Source of the DNA: VFJL01 sp043721435
GTDB taxonomy: Bacteria > Pseudomonadota > Gammaproteobacteria > Burkholderiales > Nitrosomonadaceae
Assembly: GCA_043721435.1 (NCBI GenBank)
Contig: JAYSQR010000076.1
Coordinates: forward strand, 1-53,558
Direction: 5' to 3'
DNA: 53,558 nt
A model generated the notes under the pieces. It did not search any database. It saw only the letters and a list, made by a program, of their open reading frames with translations, and was not told where the DNA came from. Positions 1 through 8,229 of this stretch are shown here, one piece after another. The translations under genes were made by a program, and so were the position numbers. Numbering within the stretch: the first letter of the stretch is position 1; each line of letters begins with the position of its first letter.

Positions 1-607
1 CCACGCTGGTTTCAAAGAGGTAATAATCCACCAGTTCACCCGCGGCCAAATTGGTTCGACCGGACATCGACTGGATGATGGTCATGCTGACCGAGACGAG
101 CGCGTTGTTCGGAACCGATCCCATAACCTGATTTGTTCCCCGAAAATCCTGATAGCTGAAAATGTTCTGCTCGAGAATCGGCCCGGCGAGCACCTCGGCC
201 TGCGTCATGCCGTTCGTCATGCGTTTGAGCAATCGATCCGCGCTGTCGCGGTAATATCGCACGTAAAAACTGGCGTTGGTTCCCGGATAAACCTGCAGCG
301 CGTTCCCCAGCGCCGTGCTCCCATTCGCCACGGCTGCAAAAGAACTTAAACTGCCGGCCCCAATGGTGGTACTGCTGGCGTAGGTGAGATCCGCCTGCAA
401 TCGATTGAGGACCCGGCGTGATTGCTCGCTGGCGTTCAGCTTCGCCTTGGTAATCTCAAACATCTTCAACCCAAACAGGTGCCCCCCCAGCATCCCGGCC
501 ACCAACATCAGGAAAACCGCCATCGCCGTCATCAACTCCGGCAGGCTGAACGCAGCACAGCTCGGGTGCCCGAACCGGGAAGGCTGGCTGTGAGTTCGTG
601 GACTCAT
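1..607 (-). CDS. PulJ/GspJ-like minor pseudopilin, truncated at the window edge
   Basis: Open frame of 202 codons read leftwards and cut by the window start. The N-terminus has a short charged leader, then a prepilin-type cleavage region (AFSLPELM, about residues 19-26) and a hydrophobic helix rich in Met, Val and Leu. The body has no motif I can name. Its ATG overlaps the stop of the preceding pseudopilin gene (ATGA at 604-607), so the two are co-translated. The residue before the cleavage Phe is Ala rather than the usual Gly, a style frequent in Verrucomicrobia and relatives and unlike the pilin genes further right in this window. The likely role is a minor pseudopilin of a type II secretion or type IV pilus-like machine. 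Family assignment rests on the N-terminus and gene order only. Confidence 0.7.
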   Translation of the reverse strand, partial: MSPRTHSQPSRFGHPSCAAFSLPELMTAMAVFLMLVAGMLGGHLFGLKMFEITKAKLNASEQSRRVLNRLQADLTYASSTTIGAGSLSSFAAVANGSTALGNALQVYPGTNASFYVRYYRDSADRLLKRMTNGMTQAEVLAGPILEQNIFSYQDFRGTNQVMGSVPNNALVSVSMTIIQSMSGRTNLAAGELVDYYLFETSV

Positions 608-1047
608 TGGTCAGGTGCCCGATATGTGAATACCGCGTTGGTGATCACCTTGCCCGGCAGCAGGCTCCAGGTGGTCTCCACAACGATCAACTTCACCGGC
701 GGATTGGTGGATATCGATGAAATCACGACGCGATTGGTGCAAAAACGAGTCGTGATGCCAGCCACCACGGAATCCAGGGGAATGGCCGATCCCGGAAAAT
801 TTGTGGCCACCAACTCATCGACGGGAGGAATCGCCTGGGTATCCCACTTCGCCGAAACGATTTTTTCCAGTTGTTGTGCCGCCCGCGACTGCGCAGCCTG
901 GGAGTATCCAGCCCATTCGGCCTGGCGGGTGGCAAAAGTATATCCGGCAACAATACCCGCCAGCCCAATCCCACAAACCGCCATCGAGACCACCACCTCA
1001 ACCAAGGTGAAGGCACGAGTCGATTGCTGTTGCCGCGAAAGGTTCAT
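604..1047 (-). CDS. GspI/PulI-like type IV pilin-like pseudopilin
   Basis: 147-residue protein with a class III signal peptide: basic leader MNLSRQQQSTR, then AFTLVEVVVSM with the invariant Glu at +5 and a hydrophobic helix to about residue 35. The rest is a variable pilin-like domain ending in FTYRAPDQ. It is transcribed leftwards and overlaps the next pseudopilin gene by the ATGA junction. Two adjacent minor-pseudopilin genes suggest part of a gspH/I/J/K-like cluster continuing off the left edge. As in its neighbour, the residue before the cleavage Phe is Ala. Style and position, left of a mismatched tRNA, suggest DNA from a different organism than the rest of the window. The exact pseudopilin class is inferred. 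Confidence 0.75.
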   Translation of the reverse strand: MNLSRQQQSTRAFTLVEVVVSMAVCGIGLAGIVAGYTFATRQAEWAGYSQAAQSRAAQQLEKIVSAKWDTQAIPPVDELVATNFPGSAIPLDSVVAGITTRFCTNRVVISSISTNPPVKLIVVETTWSLLPGKVITNAVFTYRAPDQ

Positions 1048-1252
1048 ATTGGCCTACGATTGAGACAAACTAACCCTACCAGCAAACCCTCTGCCATACC
1101 AACGGCTCGAACCGCAAAATGGGGCCATTTTAATGGATCCTGACTGAAGTTTGCCGCCTGCCGCTGAAACGCGGTCTGAACCCATCGCAATCGGGCTTGA
1201 ATGGAAAAGACGGAAAAGGAACGGTCCCGATGCGCAAAGACCCATTCGAAAC

Positions 1253-1284
1253 AAAAAAAGCCCATAAAATCACTGATTTTATGG
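1253..1284 (-). terminator. Intrinsic terminator downstream of tRNA-Phe
   Basis: On the minus strand an 11-bp perfect stem with a 1-nt centre (arms 1262-1272 and 1274-1284) is followed by a run of seven T (1259-1253). It lies 15 nt beyond the CCA end of the tRNA gene and would end its transcript. Confidence 0.8.
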
Positions 1285-1298
1285 ACTTTTCTTGAAGG

Positions 1299-1374
<76 letters not shown>

Positions 1375-1618
1375 TTTTGTGAAGCTGTCGCATCCTCGCA
1401 TACACAACAGGGCTGCCTATACGCCAGCCAATTGGGAGCGCGCAATTCTAACACAGCGCTAAATTCATTGGAACATGTGGAAGGAAGCTCCAATTGCCTC
1501 AAAGAGAGTTAAGCGGATGGCCTTGCTGTGATACTACAATGGTAGAATTTCACCCACTGAAGATTGATTAAGCCGCTGGTTAAAACAGATATCATTCATC
1601 GCTTTTGTTAGGAAACCC

Positions 1619-3058
1619 ATGCAAACATTGATTCCCGTCGTTCTCTCCGGTGGTTCTGGTACCCGCTTGTGGCCACTCTCGCGCGAGAAGTATCCCAAAC
1701 AGTTGTTGCCGCTGATCGGTGAAGATTCTCTGTTGCAGGCCACCATCCGCCGTATCGAGGGACTCGCAGACGTCCGGCTTGGAGCGCCGATGGTGGCTTG
1801 CAATGAAGAGTACCGCTTCGTGATCGCCGAACAACTGCGATTGATGAACATAGCGGGCACGATCCTGCTCGAGCCGGTCGGGCGCAATACGGCGCCAGCG
1901 CTCACTCTGGCTGCGCTGGCAGCGATGCGCGAGGGAGGCGACCCGATCCTGCTGGTGATGCCAGCGGATCATGTAATCCTGGATACTGCGGCTTTTCAAA
2001 CAGTGGTGCGCAAGGGGATGGCGCTGGCGACAGAGGGTGCGGTCGTTACTTTCGGCATCACGCCGGATTCGCCGGAAACGGGCTTCGGCTATATTCAATG
2101 TGGCGCGGAGCTCAGGGAAGGTGGGGCCTACGGTATCGCACGTTTTGTGGAAAAACCGGATCTCGCTACAGCACAAGCTTATCTGGATGACGGCGGTTAC
2201 CTATGGAACAGCGGCCTGTTCATGCTGCGCGCTTCGGTGTGGCTGGCGGCCATTGCCATCTGCCGCAAGGATATCCTGGTAGCTTGCCGCGCAGCCTGGG
2301 ATCAGGGCTCGGTCGATGGCGAGTTTCTGCGCGTAAACAAAGAGGCGTTTGCGCAGTGCCCGAGCGATTCGATCGACTACGCAGTGATGGAGCGCATTGC
2401 CGCCGGTGACAACGCGCTGCCGCTTGGAGCAGTGATTCCGCTCGCAGCGGGCTGGTCTGATGTTGGCGCATGGGATTCCCTGTGGCAGGTATTACCCAAA
2501 GACGCTGAGGGTAATGTGTCACAGGGTGATGTATTGTTGCACGACTGCCGCAACACGCTGGTCATGTCGGGAGGCCGCCTGGTGGCTTGCGTGGGAGTAG
2601 AAGATGTGGTGGTGGTTGAAACGCCAGATGCCATCCTGGTCGTTCACAAGAACAAGACACAGGATGTGAAAAAAATTGTCGACAGCCTCAAGCGCGAAGG
2701 CAGGCCGGAAGGACAGTTGCATCGCAAGGTGTTCCGCCCGTGGGGCTGGTACGACGGCGTGGACGCGGGCGAACGCTTCCAGGTAAAGCGCATTGTCGTC
2801 AAGCCGGGGGCTGCACTATCACTGCAAATGCATCACCATCGGGCGGAACACTGGATTGTAGTGCGCGGCACGGCGCAAGTGACACGTGGTGACACGAGCT
2901 ATCTGGTATCCGAAAACGAATCCACCTTCATCCCGCTCGGCACCCGTCACCGCCTGGAAAACCCTGGCTGTGTACCGCTCGAAATGATAGAAGTGCAATC
3001 GGGTTCGTATCTGGGCGAAGATGATATCGTGCGTTTTGAGGATGTGTATGGGCGCTGA
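1619..3058 (+). CDS. manC: Mannose-1-phosphate guanylyltransferase / mannose-6-phosphate isomerase
   Basis: 479 residues, the full length of the bifunctional type II family. The N-terminal nucleotidyltransferase starts with the signature GGSGTRLWPLSREKYPKQ (11-28), and FVEKPD follows further in. The C-terminal cupin (about 365-479) has RPWGWYD and the metal-binding QMHHHRAEHW expected of the isomerase half. It interconverts fructose-6-P and mannose-6-P and makes GDP-mannose from mannose-1-P in the cytoplasm, supplying exopolysaccharide or LPS sugars. No other polysaccharide genes lie beside it. An AGGAAACCC stretch precedes the ATG. Identity is secure; which polymer it feeds cannot be seen. 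Confidence 0.95.
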   Translation: MQTLIPVVLSGGSGTRLWPLSREKYPKQLLPLIGEDSLLQATIRRIEGLADVRLGAPMVACNEEYRFVIAEQLRLMNIAGTILLEPVGRNTAPALTLAALAAMREGGDPILLVMPADHVILDTAAFQTVVRKGMALATEGAVVTFGITPDSPETGFGYIQCGAELREGGAYGIARFVEKPDLATAQAYLDDGGYLWNSGLFMLRASVWLAAIAICRKDILVACRAAWDQGSVDGEFLRVNKEAFAQCPSDSIDYAVMERIAAGDNALPLGAVIPLAAGWSDVGAWDSLWQVLPKDAEGNVSQGDVLLHDCRNTLVMSGGRLVACVGVEDVVVVETPDAILVVHKNKTQDVKKIVDSLKREGRPEGQLHRKVFRPWGWYDGVDAGERFQVKRIVVKPGAALSLQMHHHRAEHWIVVRGTAQVTRGDTSYLVSENESTFIPLGTRHRLENPGCVPLEMIEVQSGSYLGEDDIVRFEDVYGR

Positions 3059-3074
3059 AAGAATGAACCTCTGA

Positions 3075-3650
3075 TCAGACGCTGCATCCATCCGCATCAC
3101 AAGCAGTATTTGCGGCACTTTCCTGCGTTGCTGCCGCATCCTCTGCCGCACCACCAATCTCTTCAGAAAGCAGCGCACCAATAGAAAATCCAAGCATAAG
3201 GTCGTTCACGTGGCCAAACTTATGCAAGCGCACACGGCCAGCTTTATCGATCAGAATCAGCGTCGGGGTTCCCTGCATCTGGTACGCGCCCATGGTCAGT
3301 GGCAGACCCTGGCGCTGCTCACCTTCGTACTTGTCGATGCCGATCGGAAAGCGCAATCGGTATTCGTAAGCGAATACCTCCAGCGCATCAGGCCCCATCA
3401 CCTCATGATGTTCAAACACGGTATGCAGACCGATTACCGCGATCCGCTTCGGGTCAAATTCCTCGTAAATCCGCTGCGCCTGCGGAATACCGACTTGTAC
3501 GCAGCCTGGACAGAGCATTTGAAAGGCATGCAACACCACCACCTTGCCGCGGAGCGCGGCAAGCGTGAGCGGCTGCGGTGTATTCAGCCAATCCGATATT
3601 TGCAACTCCGGGGCCAAACTTGCGTAATCATGCGTCATTGCTTTTGTCAT
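3075..3650 (-). CDS. Redoxin / thioredoxin-like protein (TlpA-peroxiredoxin fold)
   Basis: 191-residue soluble protein with a thioredoxin fold. It has an LRGKVVVLHAF strand, the redox motif LCPGCV (CPGC, 47-50) and the TPTLILID cis-Pro strand. There is no signal peptide, so it is probably cytoplasmic. The extra C-terminal tail ends in CDADGCSV (Cys184 and Cys189), which could be a resolving or metal-binding pair. That tail is unusual beside standard AhpC/TSA proteins. It lies downstream of, and in line with, the cytochrome P460 gene, 81 bp apart, and the two may be co-transcribed. Predicted role: thiol-disulphide or peroxide reduction; substrate unknown. Confidence 0.8.
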   Translation of the reverse strand: MTKAMTHDYASLAPELQISDWLNTPQPLTLAALRGKVVVLHAFQMLCPGCVQVGIPQAQRIYEEFDPKRIAVIGLHTVFEHHEVMGPDALEVFAYEYRLRFPIGIDKYEGEQRQGLPLTMGAYQMQGTPTLILIDKAGRVRLHKFGHVNDLMLGFSIGALLSEEIGGAAEDAAATQESAANTACDADGCSV

Positions 3651-3731
3651 CCCGGATCCGATATGAACGCAACGACAAGCAAGGGCCGCACTCTGCGGTG
3701 CCGCTATCCCGACTTGCCGTTGCCAATTGAT

Positions 3732-4325
3732 TTATTTTTTAGGGCTGACTGCGCGTAATGGTGCCCAATACTGGGTGAAGACCATATCCTGCGCAGCGTT
3801 GGTCTTGTGGCAAGCCACACAGCTTTCATCAGCTGCCGCATTCTGTGCCTTGTCGTCGCCAAAAACAAAATAACCCCAGTTGTTTGATTTGGCGAAACGC
3901 TTGCTGTCCTTGACCGAAACCGCCACGGGGCCGACATAATCACCCGCAAAATATCCGCTGCCGCTGGCTGCCGACTTAGATCCCACGCTGACCAGCTCTT
4001 TGGCAATCATGGCGCCTTCGCGAAACTCGCCTGTTTTTTTCCAGTGAGACCAGCTTGCGTGATCAATATAGACATAATGAAACTCGGGAAATGCCGGCGT
4101 ACCGTTGTTCATGTCTTTCGGGGTCACCGATGCGCCAATGGAGATCCATTCCTTGATGTTTGCTGGCCGGGTCAGTTCTCCCGCCTGATTGAATTTGGCG
4201 TGGGCTTTGTGATGCCCATGTTCCGACGCACTGACTGGTGTGACCTGAGTAATTAACATGCCGGACAGCAGTAACGGGGCAATGCCGCCAAGCAGTGTTT
4301 TCCGGAAAAATCGATGCTGTAGCAT
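3732..4325 (-). CDS. Cytochrome P460 family protein
   Basis: 197 residues: a signal peptide (about 1-34, ending in PVSASE), then a P460-type domain with a C-terminal haem c motif CVACH (169-173). The segment WKKTGEFREG matches the region that carries the haem-crosslinking Lys in this family. P460 proteins are periplasmic and oxidise hydroxylamine or bind and detoxify NO; they are known from ammonia oxidisers and other betaproteobacteria. A strong Shine-Dalgarno (AAAGGAG) precedes the ATG. The redoxin gene follows on the same strand. Whether this member is a true P460 with the crosslink or a cytochrome c'-beta cannot be settled by eye. Confidence 0.88.
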   Translation of the reverse strand: MLQHRFFRKTLLGGIAPLLLSGMLITQVTPVSASEHGHHKAHAKFNQAGELTRPANIKEWISIGASVTPKDMNNGTPAFPEFHYVYIDHASWSHWKKTGEFREGAMIAKELVSVGSKSAASGSGYFAGDYVGPVAVSVKDSKRFAKSNNWGYFVFGDDKAQNAAADESCVACHKTNAAQDMVFTQYWAPLRAVSPKK

Positions 4326-4589
4326 AATTAACTCCTTTAAATGATTGAGAAAACATGCGGGAAACTACTTGGTCTCCAGTATGAATGGTAGACAGGCTCA
4401 TCTTATTCGTCAAGGGTGGTTTCCTATCGTGGCGACTGGATACCCTTGCTCGAGACCGTCACATATGATGCCGGGTTTTCATTCAGGAATGGCAGTGGCT
4501 ACTCCCCTACCCTTCCCGTCTTTTAACGGGTAGACTCTGCCCGTGCCTACCATTCCAGCAAAATTTTCTTCCAGTCTTCTACACCGGAG

Positions 4590-5894
4590 ATGATCACGAA
4601 ACCAACCGATCTCCCGCCTGATTTTTCTTCTGCTTCCCTGCTCGCCGAAGCCAACCGCTGCGTTGCCTGCGGCCTGTGTCTGCCACATTGCCCAACTTAC
4701 CGCATAACCCTGTCGGAAGCCGATTCGCCGCGTGGGCGTATCGCCCTGATCAGTGGCGTTGCCAGCGGCCGTATCCCGATGAATGCGCGCTTTGCCCTGC
4801 ACATCGATCGCTGCCTCACCTGCCGCGCCTGTGAGGCCGTCTGCCCCAACCATGTGGCTTACGGGCAGTTAGTTGACGGAGCTCGCGCCGTCATGACACA
4901 GTCATCATCCGCCCGGGACGGGCAGGACGCTGGAATACAAAAATCTGCATTGCGGGCCCTGGCGGAAAAGGGATTTATCGTCAAACCTGCACGGCTCGAT
5001 GCGTTGCGCCCACTCTTGCGCCTTTACCAGAGCAGCGGCCTGCAGACTTGGGTGCGCAAATCGAGGATGCTGGGAAAAACAAAACTTGCCGTGCTGGAAG
5101 CACAGTTGCCGCCTATCGGCACACCCTGTTCAGCCTCCAACAAAACAGCCACATCATGGCAAGCGATTTATCCCGCAAGCGGCAATGCGCGTGGCGAAGT
5201 CGGCCTGTTCCTCGGTTGTGTGGCGCGACTGGCGGATGTCGTAACGTTGAATGCAGCCATATTTGTGCTCAACCGCCTGGGCTATACGGTACATGTGCCG
5301 CCCGCACAAACCTGCTGCGGCGCACTGCACCGGCATGGCGGCGCTATGCAAACATCCATACAACTGACGCAAGCAAACATGGCAGCTTTCGCAGGGTTGA
5401 ACCTGCACGCGATCATCAGCACGGCATCGGGCTGCGGCGCACAGCTTGCGGAAGCCCCCCTTGATTTCTCCGCCAAGGTCGTCGACATCAGCGTCTTTCT
5501 GGAGATGGCCGAAGGATGGAATGAAGTGGCGATCTCACCGCTGCCATACAAAATCATAGTGCATGAGCCCTGCAGCCTGCGTAACGTACTGCGCGGCGCA
5601 GCTCATCCTTATGCGTTGCTGGCGCGCATTCCCGGCGCGTGCATTGCCCCGCTCGCCGGCAATGATCAGTGCTGCGGTGCAGCCGGAACATATTTTCTCG
5701 ATCAGCCGAAGATGGCAAAGGCGCTGCTGGATGATAAAATGATTGCAGTGAACGAGAGCGGGGGGCGCTATCTCGCTACTGCCAACGTCGGCTGTGCACT
5801 GTATCTGGCCAGCGCATTGCGGCAGGCGGGGTCAAAAATTGAGGTGCTGCATCCGGTAGCGCTGCTGGCACGGCAAATGGGTATGCCGACTTAG
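4590..5894 (+). CDS. glcF: Glycolate oxidase iron-sulfur subunit-like (Fe-S)-binding protein
   Basis: 434 residues. Two ferredoxin-type 4Fe-4S motifs lie at the N-terminus (C24, C27, C30, C34-P and C75, C78, C81, C85-P). Two CCG (cysteine-rich) domains follow, with CCGALHRHGG and CCGAAG. This is the GlcF layout: the subunit that passes electrons from a GlcD/GlcE flavoprotein oxidising glycolate or another 2-hydroxyacid. No glcD or glcE is adjacent; the next gene is coq7, 27 bp downstream, so the partner must be encoded elsewhere. The ATG is preceded by CGGAGATG. The family is certain, glycolate as substrate less so. Confidence 0.85.
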   Translation: MITKPTDLPPDFSSASLLAEANRCVACGLCLPHCPTYRITLSEADSPRGRIALISGVASGRIPMNARFALHIDRCLTCRACEAVCPNHVAYGQLVDGARAVMTQSSSARDGQDAGIQKSALRALAEKGFIVKPARLDALRPLLRLYQSSGLQTWVRKSRMLGKTKLAVLEAQLPPIGTPCSASNKTATSWQAIYPASGNARGEVGLFLGCVARLADVVTLNAAIFVLNRLGYTVHVPPAQTCCGALHRHGGAMQTSIQLTQANMAAFAGLNLHAIISTASGCGAQLAEAPLDFSAKVVDISVFLEMAEGWNEVAISPLPYKIIVHEPCSLRNVLRGAAHPYALLARIPGACIAPLAGNDQCCGAAGTYFLDQPKMAKALLDDKMIAVNESGGRYLATANVGCALYLASALRQAGSKIEVLHPVALLARQMGMPT

Positions 5895-5920
5895 TTCTAC
5901 CATTCATTCAGGAAATTTGC

Positions 5921-6547
5921 ATGCCGAATATTGACAGATTCATCATTGGTTTTGACAACGCGCTGCGCACGCTGCTGACACCTGCGCAAACTCTACGGCC
6001 GGTTCCCGGAACCGGGTTGCCGGAAGTCGAGTTGACCGACGCGGAAAAAAATGAAACCACCGCGCTGATGCGCGTCAATCATGTCGGTGAGATCTGTGCG
6101 CAGGCGCTATATCAGGGGCAAGCGCTCACTGCGCGAGATACCGAGGTACAGCAAGCCTTAACCCATGCAGCGCGTGAAGAAACGGAGCATCTTGCCTGGA
6201 CCGAACGGCGTATTGCGGAGCTGGGCGGGCGCAAGAGTCTGCTGAATCCGTTGTGGTACGGAGGATCATTCGCCATCGGCGCATTCGCGGGCATGCTTGG
6301 CGACAAATGGAACCTGGGATTTCTTGCGGAAACCGAGCGTCAAGTGGAGGTCCATCTGGCCGGGCATTTACAGCGCTTACCGCAACATGACGGGAAAAGC
6401 CGGGCCATCGTCGCGCAGATGCAAGTCGACGAAGCAGGCCATGCCACTACGGCCATGTCTTATGGCGGCGCAGAACTGCCGACGCCGGTAAAGCTGGCAA
6501 TGCAACTGGGATCGAAAGTGATGACGCGGACAGCGTATTGGGTCTGA
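5921..6547 (+). CDS. coq7: 2-polyprenyl-3-methyl-6-methoxy-1,4-benzoquinone monooxygenase (Coq7/UbiF-type)
   Basis: 208 residues, matching the bacterial Coq7 family. Carboxylate-bridged di-iron ligands are visible in MRVNHVGEICAQALYQGQ, REETEHLAW (ExxH), ERQVEVHLAGHL and QVDEAGHATTA (ExxH). It performs the C6 hydroxylation of the demethoxy quinone in ubiquinone synthesis at the inner face of the membrane and needs O2. It follows the GlcF-like gene closely on the same strand and may share a transcript. It implies an aerobic or microaerobic respiratory organism using ubiquinone. Confidence 0.93.
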   Translation: MPNIDRFIIGFDNALRTLLTPAQTLRPVPGTGLPEVELTDAEKNETTALMRVNHVGEICAQALYQGQALTARDTEVQQALTHAAREETEHLAWTERRIAELGGRKSLLNPLWYGGSFAIGAFAGMLGDKWNLGFLAETERQVEVHLAGHLQRLPQHDGKSRAIVAQMQVDEAGHATTAMSYGGAELPTPVKLAMQLGSKVMTRTAYWV

Positions 6548-6570
6548 CACCAAGCTTCAACTGAAAAATT

Positions 6571-6987
6571 CTACTCCTCCACGATCTCAAAATCGTGTGT
6601 CATCTCTGCCGTTTTTCCCAGCATGATTGAGGCCGAACAGTATTTTTCTGCGGATAGACTGATCGCCCGCTCAATTTGCTGCGGCTGCAGGTTTTTCCCG
6701 GTCAGGATGAAATGGAAGTGAATATGGGTGAACACCTTGGGCTCTTCCGTTGCCCGTTGCGCTTCAATTTCCACCACGCAATCGCTGACTTTCTGACGGC
6801 TCTTTTTCAGGATCAGCATCACGTCGAAAGCGGCGCAGCCGCCAGTTCCCATTAACAGCATTTCCATCGGGCGCGGCCCCAGATTCTTGCCGCCTGCCTC
6901 CGGCGGGCCGTCCATCAGCACTGCATGGCCGCTGCCGGATTCAGCCAGGAAACTCATTCCATCCTTCCACTTGATACGCGCTTTCAT
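6571..6987 (-). CDS. OsmC family peroxiredoxin-like protein
   Basis: 138 residues, the standard OsmC/YhfA length. Both redox cysteines are present: Cys51 in GTGGCAAFDV and Cys117 in AEKYCSASIML. The fold markers RPMEMLLMG and the final MTHDFEIVEE are also typical. OsmC proteins reduce organic hydroperoxides in the cytoplasm; the YhfA branch is of uncertain function, and this sequence (GPRPMEMLLMGTGGC) resembles that branch. It stands alone, converging on coq7 with a 23-bp gap. GATAGAC precedes the start. Confidence 0.88.
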   Translation of the reverse strand: MKARIKWKDGMSFLAESGSGHAVLMDGPPEAGGKNLGPRPMEMLLMGTGGCAAFDVMLILKKSRQKVSDCVVEIEAQRATEEPKVFTHIHFHFILTGKNLQPQQIERAISLSAEKYCSASIMLGKTAEMTHDFEIVEE

Positions 6988-7029
6988 GTCTATCCTTTTT
7001 GAATATTTTCGGGTGCCATTCTAACGACT

Positions 7030-7791
7030 TCAAGTTTGCTCAGGCGCTGGAAACAGCCGATACCACAGCATCCCTATCATTTCATGCATGAATAATCCGC
7101 TGTGCTGTAGCGCACCGGCGGTGGGGATAAACGCCAGCGCATCCGTCCGGTAACGGGTAGTAAATGCAGTGGCGGCAGGGGTAACCTTGAACCCCGCCTG
7201 CGCGAACTCTTGGGCTGCCCTTGGCATATGCCAGGCATGGGTAACCAGCATGATGTGCGTGATTCCGTCTTTCTTCAGCATGGCAAAACTCTCGTAAGCA
7301 TTTTCACGCGTGTTGTTTGAGGCTTCCTCGACCCACCTGACCGGGACCCGGAAATCCTTTTCCAGCGCCGCTTTCATCTGCGCTGCTTCGGAAGAAACAT
7401 CGCCGAGCGGGGCACCGCCGGTCGCCAGTATCGGCCTGCCCGTAAGCCGATGCAAGCGGGCGGCATAACGAATGCGTTCCAGGCTGTAACGGCTTACCGT
7501 ATCGCCGCCATATTCGGCCGCATTGAAATAAGTGCCGCCACCCAGCACCACGATGGCCTGCGCCCCGCTGTCGGCAAAACCAGGAACAAACGGTGTTTCC
7601 AGCTTCTGCAGCATAGTCCCGGCAACAAAAGGAGTAGACAGCAGATAAAGCAGAATCAATGCGCTAACGACCAGGAACTTGCCCAGCCTCGGGTGGCGCC
7701 TGAGCAATGACACCCCCAACATACCCAGCAAAATAAGGTTTAATGGCGGTAGCAGAAAAGCGCTTAGCAGATTGGTCGCAAACCAGCCCAT
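7030..7791 (-). CDS. YdcF/ElyC-like DUF218 membrane protein
   Basis: 253 residues. Two N-terminal hydrophobic segments (about 6-27 and 36-57) anchor a DUF218 domain. That domain contains AIVVLGGGT, RIRYAARLHRLTGRPILATGG, ASNNTRENA and THAWHMPRA. This matches the ElyC/SanA-like group, linked in enterobacteria to envelope integrity and peptidoglycan synthesis; the reaction is unknown. It is transcribed away from coq7, with the cytochrome c gene and its terminator upstream. Confidence 0.85.
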   Translation of the reverse strand: MGWFATNLLSAFLLPPLNLILLGMLGVSLLRRHPRLGKFLVVSALILLYLLSTPFVAGTMLQKLETPFVPGFADSGAQAIVVLGGGTYFNAAEYGGDTVSRYSLERIRYAARLHRLTGRPILATGGAPLGDVSSEAAQMKAALEKDFRVPVRWVEEASNNTRENAYESFAMLKKDGITHIMLVTHAWHMPRAAQEFAQAGFKVTPAATAFTTRYRTDALAFIPTAGALQHSGLFMHEMIGMLWYRLFPAPEQT

Positions 7792-7843
7792 GATCTTAAC
7801 TCAGTCTCCCGTGATCCAGATTCGAAGGCTCCTGGCGCAAAAT

Positions 7844-7875
7844 AAAAAGCCGACGCATAACTGCGTCGGCTTTTT
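7844..7875 (-). terminator. Bidirectional-looking intrinsic terminator after the cytochrome c gene
   Basis: A 10-bp stem (AGCCGACGCA / TGCGTCGGCT, 7848-7857 and 7862-7871) with a TAAC loop. It has A/T runs on both sides, so a T tract on either strand. It lies just downstream of the cytochrome c stop codon. Confidence 0.88.
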
Positions 7876-7893
7876 CTGTACGATAAACCCAGT

Positions 7894-8205
7894 TTACTTG
7901 AGCGACAAAATCCACTGTGCCAAGATCTTGGCATTCGCCTCGCTGACGCCCGCATTCGGTGGCATCGGGATCGGTCCCCACACACCGTTGCTGCCTTTGA
8001 CTATCTTCTCCGTCAACTTGGCTGCGGCACCGGCATCACCCTTGTACTTGGCGGCGATATCCTTGAGACCGGGTCCGACCATTTTCTTGTCGAGCATGTG
8101 GCAGTTCATGCAGCCGCTGCCTTGGGCCAGTTCCTGACTCGCTTGCGCGGTGCCTACCATCAACAGGGCTGATGCTGCAATCATTCCCATCCAGACAGTT
8201 TTCAT
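7894..8205 (-). CDS. Class I cytochrome c (c551/c552-like)
   Basis: 103 residues with a cleavable signal peptide (MKTVWMGMIAASALLMVGTAQA) and one haem c site, CMNCH (32-36). Met in PIPMPPN is the expected axial ligand, and the final helix AKILAQWILSLK is typical of c551/c8-type carriers. It is a periplasmic soluble electron carrier, probably feeding a terminal oxidase or nitrite/NO reductase. The ATG has an AAAGGAGC Shine-Dalgarno. The DUF255 gene lies directly upstream on the same strand (24 bp). Confidence 0.92.
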   Translation of the reverse strand: MKTVWMGMIAASALLMVGTAQASQELAQGSGCMNCHMLDKKMVGPGLKDIAAKYKGDAGAAAKLTEKIVKGSNGVWGPIPMPPNAGVSEANAKILAQWILSLK

Positions 8206-8229
8206 TTTTGCTCCTTTTATCCATTAAAG

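Noticed and set aside
422..1063. Plus-strand open frame of 213 codons at the left end
   Set aside because: Antisense to two pseudopilin genes that have clear leader and cleavage motifs and an ATGA overlap.
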